A DNA stretch of 64,000 nt. Source: Euphorbia lathyris. Taxonomy: Eukaryota; Streptophyta; Magnoliopsida; Malpighiales; Euphorbiaceae. The stretch spans positions 26,181,001 to 26,245,000 of the forward strand of contig NC_088913.1 in NCBI RefSeq assembly GCF_963576675.1. Direction: 5' to 3'. The notes below the pieces were generated by a model that worked only from the letters and a program-made list of their open reading frames with translations, ran no database searches and was not told the DNA's origin. Numbering within the stretch: the first letter of the stretch is position 1; every line of letters begins with the position of its first letter. This document shows, in pieces, positions 33,489 through 44,126 of this stretch. A program made the translations under genes and the position numbers.

Positions 33489-36408
33489 CTAGTTCTTCTT
33501 CTTTTCCTTCATATTGACTTGAGCTTGAGGGTCAGATCGAGCTACTCCTTTACCTTTATCTTTACTTCCTGAGGCATTACCTGCAAGCTGAGTTCCTTCT
33601 TGGCTTGTCTCCCCCGTTTTGCCATCATCGGGTTTATAAAGGAAGGTTTCATTTCTAGCTGCAGTGGAGAGGAAATGCGAGTAACGCTGGAGCCTCTTTG
33701 TGCTTTCACCCAAGCCATCAATTACAGGGACACTGTCATCTTGGACATGGCGAGGAACCCAGAGAGAGCTGCTAATCATGCTGAGTAAGCATTCATGTGA
33801 TTTGCTAAGCCAGGTGAGCGAGCTGGTGATCTGAGCAAAGGATTGGTGGTACATCTTCAGCATGGCAGAGTCAAAAAAACATACGCTGGGCATTGTTGAT
33901 GCGCATTGCTTTCATAATTGCTTGGGAAAAGCTCAAGAGTTGACTATTTGAGACTGGGTCAACATCCATTTGTGCTTTGTTGACGTTGAGTAAACTTACT
34001 GCTTCACTCAGTTGGTCAATTGTGCACTGAGAGGTAGAAGATACTAATTCACGCGTACTGGTCAGTTCAGCAGTTAGCTTGGCAAAGCAGTCTTGTAGCT
34101 CAGCAGAGGTAGCAGACTCAGGATTGCCAGTTAAGCTTGATTTGGTCAGTTCTGCAGTTAACTTAGCAAAATATCCTTGAAGCTCAGTGGAAGTTGCATA
34201 CCCTGGATTGACTTCCGACAGTTGTTGGACTTTGCCTTCAAGCGAGTTCAGATGGTTCACCAATGTGAGTACCAATTCAGTCAGCTTTGCTATTTGGTCT
34301 TGCCTGGGTTGCTGAGTTTGAACGGTGGTCATAACACTTACAAGATCTTTGAGTCCTCGTAGTTCATTGAGAAGCTGAGTGATACCAAATAATTGGGAGG
34401 ACTCAGCATGAGAAGATCTAGTAGCATCAGCTTAAGGAGGGTTTAAATCTTGAAGCAAGGACTGAGCAGAGGTAATGATTCGTCGTCCTGACTTAGTAGC
34501 ATTCAAGTATGTGAATTGAGCAGCATTTGTCTCAGAGGCTGGAATTGAGCTTGATGGTGGTGGAGTTAGCTGTTTGCCAGATTGATTATCTTGATTGGTG
34601 ATAGAACTTTGATGCAGATTGGCTTCAGGAGCTGAGTTATCAACATGCTGTGTAGGAGGTGGAGTTTGGTTAGTCATGTTGACCTGCTCAACTTGAGTGG
34701 GGGAAATTGAAGCAGGATTTGTTCCATCTTGAGCAGTTGGATTTGGATTTTCAAAGGTTTTGGCTTATTCCTCATCCTGAGTAACAGAGGCTTGTTTTTG
34801 CACAAGATCCGTTGGAGGAGACTCAGGCTCAGCATCATGGGAGAAGTATTTGAACTGAATTTTGGAGAGTTCAGCATCAATATCTTGAGGAGGGGAATCA
34901 TCCAGAAGATCAATTTGCTTTTGTGCCTTCTTCTTGAGTCGCTTGAACCTTGTTTCTTTAGGAGGAGATAGGTCAGCATGAATATCCTCCTCGTCAGTAT
35001 CAACTGTCTCTTCTTCCTCAGTTGGATTCTCATGTTGCTAAACATGATCCTCAACAGCAACATTTTCTTCTTCCTCAATTCTCTGCTCAGCATCAGCCTG
35101 ATGTTGCTCAACATCTGTAGGTTGTTCCTGCACGGTATTGACTTCTTCCTCAATATGAGTTTCTTGCTCAGCATCCTTGACCGGCTCAGCATGAGTTTGG
35201 TCGAGGTCAATTCCATGACCTTTTGGAGGTACAACCCAATCCAAGGGATTTGCTTCAACTGTCTTTGAGGTATGACTCTTCTTCCTTTTCATCAAAGGGG
35301 ATTTCGGAGTTTCCTCTTTTTCATCCTCAGGCTCTTCTGGCCTCTTTCTTTTCTCTGTCGACTCGGCTTTCTCTTTAGCCTGGTCAGTATCGACATTCTT
35401 AGCTCTAGTCATAGCCCGCTTCTTCCTAGGCACTGCGTCAATATCTTTTCCACACGTTGCCAGTGCTTTTCTCTTCGGTTTGTTCTTAGGGGACTCAGCA
35501 GGAGCCTCCACTTCTTTCTCAGGCTCATGCTCAGGCACATCTTCCTGTTCAGCTTCATCATTTTCCTCAATCTCTTCAATTTCTTCATATCCTTTCAATG
35601 GTTGATTGTATAATAATCCAACCAGTAGAGCTGCTGTGATCTCACTTCCTAAGGTATCAGTTTCAGTTATGGTCTCGATCTGTTTATCCTCGATGATCTT
35701 AGTTATTAAGGAACCTAACCGAAGTTTCTTACCTCCTCGCTGGAGCGCACCAACCAGAAATACCGGAAGGTTGAGAGGGGTGTAGGTCAACATGTGCCAT
35801 TTGAAGCGCTGTTCAAAATTGGAGGCAGAGGAAGCTTAGCTGAGTTTGGGGAAGATGAAGTTGGTCAATATGTAGTGTGCCATCTTCTGGTTTTGCCCCA
35901 TACACGTGCTGGGTATTTCTCCCTTGTGATTCTTAGGTTTGCAGAACCCCTTGATCTGGTCAAGCCTTTCCTTTGGTACCTTTTCTTTTGTTGTCCTAAA
36001 CTCCATTCCTTCGTCTGGTAAGTTTAGCAGAGTAGCTAGATAGGCAGGGGTTATGGTGATTTTCTGTCATTTGACCGTGGTCTCCAAGTAGTCAGCATCT
36101 TCTTCATCAACAAACATATTGGAATAGAACTCTCTGACCAACCTAGGGTATGTTTTTTCGGTGAGTGAGAAGAGACCGGTCCATTTGTTCTTCTCGATCC
36201 AGTCACAGAACGGTTTTTCAGAAGTGACGAATCCTGGAGAGAACCATCTGCATTTTAGAACCTCCAAGTTGTTGACCTTCTTATGGACCTTGATCATGTT
36301 CCTTTCTACTGGCTTTGATGAACTGGCGGGGTCAGCTTGAGTGGGTTTGCTAGAGGTTTGGCCAAGCTGAGTGGTGAAGTTAGGGATTTTGTTTTTGCCG
36401 GAAGCCAT
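33489..36408 (-). pseudogene. Copia B ORF2 (envelope-position gene), broken
   Basis: Starts ATG 36408. One frame runs to 33871 with several stops (near 36068, 35835, 35038, 34766 and 34432); a frameshift in a run of A follows at about 33876, and the frame closes at 33489. N-terminal domain: F-C-D-W-I, Y-P-R-L-V-R-E-F-Y-S-N-M, W-H-M-L-T-Y. Then come a Lys/Arg-rich segment, a long acidic region, and a C-terminal coiled coil. The coiled-coil part has an internal duplication of about 31 residues (A-E-L-Q-x-x-F-A-K-L-T-A-E-L-T twice, about 34200-34060) absent from Copia C. No signal peptide or membrane segment. Same gene as in Copia A and C. Confidence 0.8.
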
Positions 36409-36501
36409 TGTTACAGATGAAGGTTTTAAGGTTTATGGAGAGAGAAGGATTCGATTTCAGAAGATTTTAAGCGTAAAGAGTAATGAGTGGGGATCCTTCC
36501 A

Positions 36502-36511
36502 CTACTTATAG
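36502..36511 (-). promoter_or_regulatory. TATA box upstream of Copia B ORF2
   Basis: CTATAAGTAG on the minus strand about 95 bp before the ORF2 ATG, with the leader word TTTACGCTTAAA downstream (about 36478-36467). Confidence 0.6.
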
Positions 36512-36959
36512 GGTCTTGAATCATTCCTAATTAATGAACTAGCCGTTTTCTTCTTGGGACTTTAATCGACAAAGATTCTGCCATTTATGACAGGTTTGGC
36601 GCATGGGTATTCATTATTACTTGCGTTTTTCTAGGTATGATTTGTTACACGTGTCATTGTTCATTAGTACAAGTGGGCTTTTACTCAGTTTGCCAGAATA
36701 TGAATCGTTTATGATACTGAGTATTTAATTCTATGTAGACGGATTTTCTATCTCTTAGTAACTCAACATACGTTAACCACTCAGCATGTACATCTACTCA
36801 GTATAAGGTGATTACTCAATATGTTCATCTACTCAGCACAAACTATTTTCTCAACATTTGTATCTACTCAGCATAGATTATTAAGCTCAATGTGCAGTAG
36901 TTACTAGATTGATATCAGTCAGCATGACAATCACTCAACATTTATTCAAACATTTAGAA
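36512..36959 (-). other. Copia B spacer between pol and ORF2 with ACTCAGYA repeats
   Basis: The promoter-side half is conserved with Copia A and C. The pol-side half (36740-36950) holds about ten irregular copies of WACTCARYAT spaced 15-30 bp apart. Confidence 0.7.
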
Positions 36960-39900
36960 TTATTGAAGAGGATTAGACATACCGATAGCTTCCCTTAGTA
37001 TGTTAAATTGCTCACGAGCCAAAGGCTTGGTGAAGATATCTGCAAGTTGTTCATTTGTTGGCACATAGGTCAGCTTGATCTCACCTTTTAGTACGTGATC
37101 TCTGATGAAGTGATGCCTTATGCTGACATGCTTCATACTGCTGTGTTGAATAGGATTCTTGGATAGATCAATGGCACTCTTGTTGTCACATTTGATCTCT
37201 ATTGTCTCAGTTCTTACTCCATAATCCTCAAGCTGTTGCTTTATCCATAGGACTTGAGCTACACAGCTTCCAGCAGCAACGTACTCAGCTTCAGTTGTAG
37301 ACAGAGCAATTAATGACTGCTTCTTGCTGAACCAGGATACTAGACAGCTTCCAAGGAAATGGCATCCTCCTGAAGTACTCTTACGTTCTAGCTTATCCCG
37401 TCCATAGTCAGCATCAGTGTATCCTATGAGTGTGAAGTCATTTGAGGCTGGATACCACAAACCTACATCAACTGAGCTCTGCAAATATCTAAAAATTCTT
37501 TTTACAGCAATTAAGTGAGATTCCCTTGGGTCAGCTTGATATCTTGCACAATAACATACCGAGTACTGTATATCAGGTCTACTAGCAGTGAGATAAAATA
37601 AGGAGCCTATCATACCTCGATAAAGTTTACTATCTATTGACTTACTTTTCTCATCTTTGCATAGGACAGTATCAGTACCCATAAGGGTTGATATGGGCTT
37701 ACAATCTTCCATATCGAATTTCTTTAACATCTCCTTGGTGTACTTGGACTGACTAATGAAGATGCCATTCTTACCTTGCTTGATCTGAAGTCCAAGGAAG
37801 AAGCTGAGTTCTCCCATCATAGACATTTCGAACTCAGTCTGCATCTGTTTGCTAAACTCTTGACACAAAGATTCGTCAGTAGCACCAAATATTATGTCAT
37901 CTACATAGATTTGTGCAAGTAGGGTATGTTTACCCTTTTTCTTAATGAACAAGGTTGTGTCAGCTTTTCCTCTGACATAATTCCTGGTCAGCAGGAAGTT
38001 GGTCAACCTTTCATACCAAGCTTTTGGAGCTTGCTTCAGGCCATATAAGGCCTTCTTGAGTTTATAAACGTGGTTTGGAAATTTTGGATCTTCAAAACCC
38101 GGAGGTTGATTAACATATACCTCTTCGTTTATAAAGCCATTAAGAAATGCACTTTTAACATCCATTTGATACAACTTAAAGTTCATGAAACTAGCATATG
38201 CACACAATATACGTATAGCTTCTAACCTAGCAACTGGTGCAAAAGTTTCACCATAATCAATGCCCTCCTACTGACTATAGCCTTGGGCTACAAGTCGGGC
38301 TTTGTTCCTAACTACATTTCCATGCTCATCTAGTTTGTTTTTAAAAACCCACTTAGTTCCTATGGATTTTTGATTCCTAGGTTTAGGTACTAAATCTCAT
38401 ACCTCATTTCTCGTGAATTGGTCAAGCTCTTCTTGCATAGCATTGATCCAATACTCATCATGCTCAGCATCAGCAAAGTTCTTTGGTTCATTAACTGATA
38501 CGAAAGCAACGTTGCTAAGGAATTTCCTAAGCTGGTCTCTAGTCATTACTTTGTTGTTGGCATCATCAAGGATGGACTTTTTTGAATGTCCTTTTGGAAT
38601 TTTTATCTCCTTGGGTAATGTTGAGTTGTTTGGAACAAGTGTTTCTACAATCTCTGCAGGGACATATTGGTCAGCAAAGGTAATTTCAGTTTCGATTTTA
38701 CCTTTGGTCAGCTCTTGTGCTGATGGCTCAGCACCTCCAATTGGGTCAGTATGAGCTGAGTTCGGCTCGTCCTTCATGGGTTGAGTTGTCTTACCTGCAG
38801 GGTCAGTTTCATCGAAATCTACATGGACTGACTCTTCTACAACTTGGGTTCTTTTATTATAAATTCTATATGCTTTGCTGTTTGTTGAGTACCCTAAAAA
38901 GATTGCTTCGTCAGCTTTGGCATCAAATTTTGCCAAATTGTCTTTTGTATTGAGTATGAAACATTTACACCCAAAGGCACGAAAGTAGCCAATGTTGGGC
39001 TTTCGTCCTTTCCAAAGTTCATAGGGAGTTTTCTTTAATATGGGTCTAACTAAAACCCTATTCAATATATAACATGCTGTGTTGACAGCTTCTCCCTAAA
39101 AATACTTTGGAAGCCTATTTTCACTCAGCATTGTCTTGGCAATTTCTACTATTGTCCTATTTTTCCTTTCAACAACTCCATTCTGTTGAGGAGTTCTAGG
39201 GGCAGAGAAATTGTGGTCAATACCATTGGTTTCACAGAATTCATCAAACATTTGGTTTTTGAATTCTCCACCATTATCACTTCTAATGTGAGCTACTCTA
39301 AGGTCTTTGTCATTTTCAAGCTTTTTGACTAATGTAGTAAACATCTCAAATGTTTCATCTTTGCTACTCAGCAAGATGATCCAAGTATACCTAGAGAAAT
39401 CATCTACAATAACTAAGGAAAATTTCTTACCTCCCATGCTGAGTGGCTGGATAGGTCCGAAAAGATCCAAATGTAGTAATTCCAATGGTCTTTTGGTTGA
39501 GACAACCTTTTTGCTATGAAAAGACTTTTTGGTTTGTTTACCTTGCTGACAAGCATTACAAAGTTGATCTTTTTCATACTTTAATTTGGGTAATCCCTCA
39601 ACTAATTGCTTTCTAGCTAGTTTGGCAAGGAGGTCCATGCTGACATGCCCAAGTCTCCTATGCCATAGCCAGGAGTTGTCCTCTTTAGATACTAAGCATA
39701 TATTATTTGAAAATTGTTTTTCTAAACTCAACATATAAACATTTTCTACACGAGGGGCTGTTAAAATCAAATCGTTTGTTTTTCCCTCGAGTATTTGACA
39801 TTGAGTATCATCAAATATAACCTTTCTTCCACTCTTGCAAAGCTGAGCTACACTTAGAAGATTATATTTGAGACCCTTAACTAAGGAGACTAACTCAATT

Positions 39901-40088
39901 CTAAGGTTACCTCCGATAGTTCCTGAGCCAACTATCTTACCCTTCTTGTTGTCTCCAAAGCTTACACTACCTCCTCGTTTAAGCTCTAGTGTGATGAACT
40001 GAGTTTCATCACCTGTCATGTGTCTTGAGCATGCGCTGTCTATGTACCAAAGTTTTGACTTCTCCACGCATGTCAAGCTGACCTGCAT
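36960..40088 (-). pseudogene. Copia B pol: protease, integrase, RT, RNase H, three stops
   Basis: One frame of 1043 codons from ATG 40088 to TAA just before 36960, with stops at about 39095 (TAG for Trp), 38396 (TGA for Arg) and 38269 (TAG for Gln). Protease-like D-S-A-C-S-R-H-M-T-G at the start; integrase W-L-W-H and C-N-A-C finger, then [16 protein letters not shown] and E-R-K-N-R; RT with Y-V-D-D-I-I-F near 37900; RNase H with C-D-N-K-S-A-I-D near 37180. It ends S-N-P-L-Q as in Copia C. It would reverse transcribe and integrate the element; here it is dead without readthrough. Confidence 0.88.
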
Positions 40089-40094
40089 TTTAAA

Positions 40095-41885
40095 CTATTC
40101 ATCTTTAGGTACCCAATTCCTTTTGGGTCCTTTCTTGTTAGTATAAACAGATGCAGAGTCATATTTTAGTTTGTGACGGCATACTTTTGTAGTATGGCCA
40201 CTTTTACCACAAAAGCCACACTGAGTTACCTTTTGAGGGTGATGTTGAGTGTGGTCAGCATTGTTGTGCTGAGCATGCTAGCATACCTTGGTAGTATGAC
40301 CTTTCTTACCACAGAAGTCACATTGGACAGTCTGTTTGTTATGCCAGCACACAGCTTTTGTGTGTCCTTTCTTCCCACAACAGCTACATTGAGTAAACTG
40401 TTTATGCTGACCAGTACCTGAGTACTCAGCATGGAGTTTATTCTTAGTTGAACCTTTTATTTGGTTCTGTAAGGTGGTGACGTCCTTTTTCAGTTTCTTT
40501 GAATCTGATTGGACTTCCAAGACAAACTTGTGCATAACTTCTATGTTGCTATGTAATGTTGAGTTGTCTTGGAGGAGATATCGAAGATCACTCAGTTTGA
40601 CCTCCTCAATCTCGTCGCAGCGCCTGTTGAGTGCCTTAATCTTTTTGTTACACTTCTTAGTTAGTGTATATAAGTCACTCAGGGCATTTACCATTTCGTT
40701 TCTAAGCAAAAGTAAGGATGTTACCTCATTGTTGTTTTCCTCCTGCTCAGAATCTCCAGAGAGGTCAGCTTGCTCAGATTGAGATTGGTCAGCTCCATCA
40801 TCTGCCATGAAACATATATTGGCTGTTTCATTTTGCTCAGTTTCAGATGATGTTGACTCATCACTGTCACTCCACGTGGCCACCATTGCCTTTTTGCTTC
40901 CATTCTTATCTTTCTTCAGATTAGGACAGCTTGACCTAATATGCCCAGTTTGATGGCACTCATAACATGTGACAGGCTTGGAGCTGTCCTTTTTGTATCT
41001 GGTGTCACTGGACTTAGCTTTATATCTGTCTCCTCTCTTGTATGGCCGCTTACTATTTCTTTCATTTCTTCTGAACAACTTTTTCATTTTTCTAGTAAAC
41101 ATGGCCATTTCCTCATCATCAGTTGACTCAGCTTCTGTGGAGTCAGCTTTCATCACTAGTGATTTCTGTTTCTTATCCTCAGATTTTTCTTTAGCTTTAA
41201 AGTTTTTCATGGAAATTTCATGTGTCAGCAAGGAACCGATCAGCTCATCATATTTGTATGTGGTCAGGTCCTGAGCTTCCTCTACAGCTGTCTTCTTAGC
41301 TTGCCAGCTTTTGGGAAGACTTCGTAAGATTTTCTTCACTTGTTCTTCTTCAGTGAAGTTCTTCCCGAGTCTTTTGAGCTCATTTCTTATGTTGGTAAAC
41401 CTGGCATTCATTGCTGAGATGTCCTCATTGTCATTCATCTCAAACAGTTCATACAATCGCATGTGCTGGTTTACTTTGGACTCCTTGACCTTGCTTGTGC
41501 CTTCATAAGTCACTTCCAGCTTCTTCCAGATCTTCTGTGCTGACTCACAACCTGAAATCTTATTGTATTCTGCAGCATCTAGAGCACAGTGAAGCATATT
41601 GATAGCCGAAGCATTATTTTGCAATTTTCTGAGGTCATCTTCTATCCACTCAGTTTCACTCTTGACAACTTTCTCATTATCAACAGTTTTGTAAGGTATA
41701 TGTGGACCTTGAACTATTGCAAGCCATGCACTCATGTTTGTGGCTTGAATAAAGTTCTTCATCCTATTCTTCCAGAATGTATAATTAGATCCAAAGAATA
41801 GGGGAGGCCGACTAATTGATAATCCCTCAGGGAGTATCTGTGTTGTTTGGTTCCCTAGAAGGAAACGAGTGCTGTTTTCAGCCAT
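40095..41885 (-). pseudogene. Copia B gag with four zinc knuckles
   Basis: ATG at 41885; 535 codons to a TAG at 40277, then the same frame continues to TAG 40097, two codons before the pol ATG. The capsid-type region resembles Copia A. One central knuckle (CYECHQTGHIRSSC, near 40960) is joined by three C-terminal knuckles in a row: CSCCGKKGHTKAVC, CDFCGKKGHTTKVC, and after the stop CGFCGKSGHTTKVC (about 40390-40180). Copia A has only one at this place. These bind the element RNA in known relatives. A coiled coil lies before them. Confidence 0.85.
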
Positions 41886-41934
41886 TTATCGGGATCAGCT
41901 CAAGATTGTTAAATCTTTGAGTAGTGAGCTTTTA

Positions 41935-41946
41935 GCTCTGATACCA
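41935..41946 (-). other. Copia B primer-binding site
   Basis: TGGTATCAGAGC on the minus strand, two bases after the 5' LTR; initiator tRNA-Met type. Confidence 0.92.
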
Positions 41947-41948
41947 CT

Positions 41949-43379
41949 TGTTGGTCCCTAGTAATTAGTTCCAAGGGGGGATAGGAACTAATGTAACTTT
42001 TTCGCTTTTAATTATGCTGACTTAATGTTATTTTAAGAGTTTGTTAACTCAGCGTGTTGGTCAGCACGACCGATTGATTTGTCAGACAGTTTTAGTTCTA
42101 TGCTGACTAAGACTGCTTGACATGAGAGTTGGGAATTGACTCTTGAGAGGTCAGCTTCCAACTCAGCACTCAGATTTACTCAGTTTCAGTTTTAACAATT
42201 TATATGCTGAGTAAATATTACAAGCAACACATGCACATATATATATTGAGATAAAGAGTTTAGAAGTTACTCAGCACGACTTATCCTGGTTCGGCCTTTC
42301 TGCCTACGTCCAGTCCCCAGTTCCTCCTGGGATTTTCAATCCAATACTGAGCTCTTTCAAGGTAGAGCACAAACCCTTTACAAGGCAGTGAGTATGCAAG
42401 AGTATGTCCTCTATTCGTCTACTCAGCTCCTACTAAGTACTACAACCCAGCACTTAGATTTTTCTACCACTGAATGCTTACAACCAAGCACTCAGCATAC
42501 ACTCTCAATATTACAATTGATAAACTTGTTCTTTCTCAACAGAAGAACACTTTAGATGATTACACAACAATCAATCTAGCATTTACACAAAGAATAGGAG
42601 ATTTGGTGTAAGATCTTTGTATTTGAGTGCTTTTTAAGATTTCTCTCTTGGATTTTTCTTCTTTGTAATTCGGCTGTGATCCAAGGTTCTTGATTGTCCT
42701 TTTATAGATGGAAATCTATAGATGGATCATTTGAATTGTTTTAGCCGTTAACACCAAAACGGCTCTTTTAGGGAACATCTTCTGGTCAACTTCAGACTGT
42801 ACAGGCCATTCCCTTTCTCTGTTTTCTTCAGGCGTTAGGCTTTGTCTTCTTGCGTCAGACTTGTCTTTTTGTGTAGTTGTCTTTTACCAATAATCCATTG
42901 ACCCATGTTTCTTGGAATTAGTCTTCTGTGTATTTTCGAGGCTTCAATTATTGGTGCAGAAGATTTGCAGACTTTGTCCTTTAGTGAACGGATCCTTCAT
43001 GCTATCCTGACTGTCACTCAGCTTTATTCGTTATCTTCGAATGTTCAACTTCCATGCTGAGTTCCTTCTTAGTCAGCTCCATTCTGTTTATACAATTCTT
43101 AAGGAGTCTTCTAATTTAGTCAGCTTCGTTCTGGCAACTTTGAAGGAGACTTCTGATACTGAGTTCTACTCCACTCAGCTTCTATTCTTTCATGCTGAGT
43201 TTCGTTCCACTCAGCTTGGCTTATGCTGACTTTTGTCCTGTCTAACTTAGTATGTATATTTTTGCACTCAATATTGAACAAACACATTAGTACAATTAAA
43301 TCAAAGCATTTAAATTTAATTGCCTCTTAATCATGGATGATTTTGTCAAATCAAAATCTTGTGGAAAGGTGTTTCAACA
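41949..43379 (-). repeat. Copia B 5' LTR
   Basis: 1431 bp, TGTTGAAACACC ... GGGACCAACA on the minus strand, with a TATAAAAGG box at about 42707-42698. Confidence 0.92.
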
Positions 43380-43384
43380 CTTGC

Positions 43385-43875
43385 ATCTTCACTGATATCT
43401 CTATCAATCTCGAAACCTCGAAGCAGACATGTTAGATGGTTGTGTCAAAGGTTTTCTTAAACTGAAATGCAGCTTTGATCTTAATGCAAGAAAGAAAGTT
43501 CCTTTAGGACGCTATCAGTTCTAGTAAATCTTAGGAACTTAAGAACACACGAAAGTTGACTTAAGTGGACATTAAAGCTGATACTTTGACTTCATTGGTA
43601 TTATCACTGATTTATTGGATTATTTTATGACTTTGCACAACCTGTTTGGCAGTGCCTAGCCTGTTCTATCCTTTAAACTGTCTTCTATTTGTAATATCCT
43701 AACTGTCCACACTCAAACAATCAATCCTACTAAGAAGATACCTTTACACACACACTCTGTTCAGCAACGATATTCTCATATCATTTTGATCTCAATCCTT
43801 GTGGATACAATACTTGACTTATCACTTTATTACTTGTATCTAGTACACTTGCTAGAATCACATCTGAGGAAAACA
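43385..43875 (+). repeat. Athila 3' LTR, piece 3 of 3
   Basis: 491 bp, from ATCTTCACTGATATC to GAGGAAAACA. It lacks the 26-bp segment present in the 5' LTR, near 43700. It is followed by the CCCTC duplication at 43876-43880. Confidence 0.92.
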
Positions 43876-44126
43876 CCCTCTCCTTATGCTCTTTCTTCTC
43901 CATATCCTCCTGCTCTCTCTTCTCCCTCTCCTCCTGCTCTTTCTTTTCCCTAGCATCCTGCTCTTTCTTCTCTCTATCCTCCTGCTCTCTCTTTTCCCCA
44001 TCCTCCTGCTCTCTCTTTTCCCTAGCCTCATGCTCTCTCTTCTCCCTCTCCTCATGCTCTCTCTTCTCCCTCGCCTCCTGCTCTTTCTTCTCCCTCGCCT
44101 CCTGCTCTTTCTTCTTCCTATCTTCC
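43876..44126 (-). repeat. 24-bp coding minisatellite in the Ulp1 gene linker
   Basis: About ten 24-bp units encoding an 8-residue repeat close to E-R-E-K-R-E-Q-E. The Athila inserted at its edge. Confidence 0.88.

Larger units (their letters stand above)
31603..43379 (-). mobile_element. Copia B: second Maximus/SIRE-like Copia element
   Basis: Minus strand; 5' LTR 41949-43379, gag, pol, ORF2, 3' LTR 31603-33070. Flanks carry CTTGC (31598-31602, 43380-43384) in the Athila 3' LTR, about 0.2 kb of LTR away from Copia A. The organisation is as in Copia A, with clearly diverged proteins, so it is a related subfamily rather than a duplicate. LTRs differ at about 15 sites plus a TA-repeat length change (about 99% by eye), so it is probably younger than Copia A. 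Confidence 0.92.
8235..43875 (+). mobile_element. Athila-type Ty3/Gypsy retrotransposon with nested insertions
   Basis: 5' LTR 8235-9522, PBS, gag-pol 9758-15023, an extra 3' ORF 16431-17807, polypurine tract near 19380, and a 3' LTR in three pieces. Both flanks carry CCCTC (8230-8234 and 43876-43880), and the insertion lies inside the MULE Ulp1 gene. The PBS (TGGCGCCGTTGTCGGGGATT), the F-M-D-D reverse transcriptase motif, the CX2CX3HX4C knuckle and the 3' ORF all fit the Athila lineage. Two Copia elements and one hAT MITE are nested in it. Without them it is about 11.7 kb, normal for Athila. The first base pair of the 5' LTR reads TA instead of TG. Confidence 0.92.

Noticed and set aside
34674..35258. 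Leu/Lys/Arg-rich minus-strand ORF of about 194 codons
   Set aside because: It is an alternative frame of the Copia B ORF2 acidic region; composition is what a shifted E/D/Q-rich frame gives.
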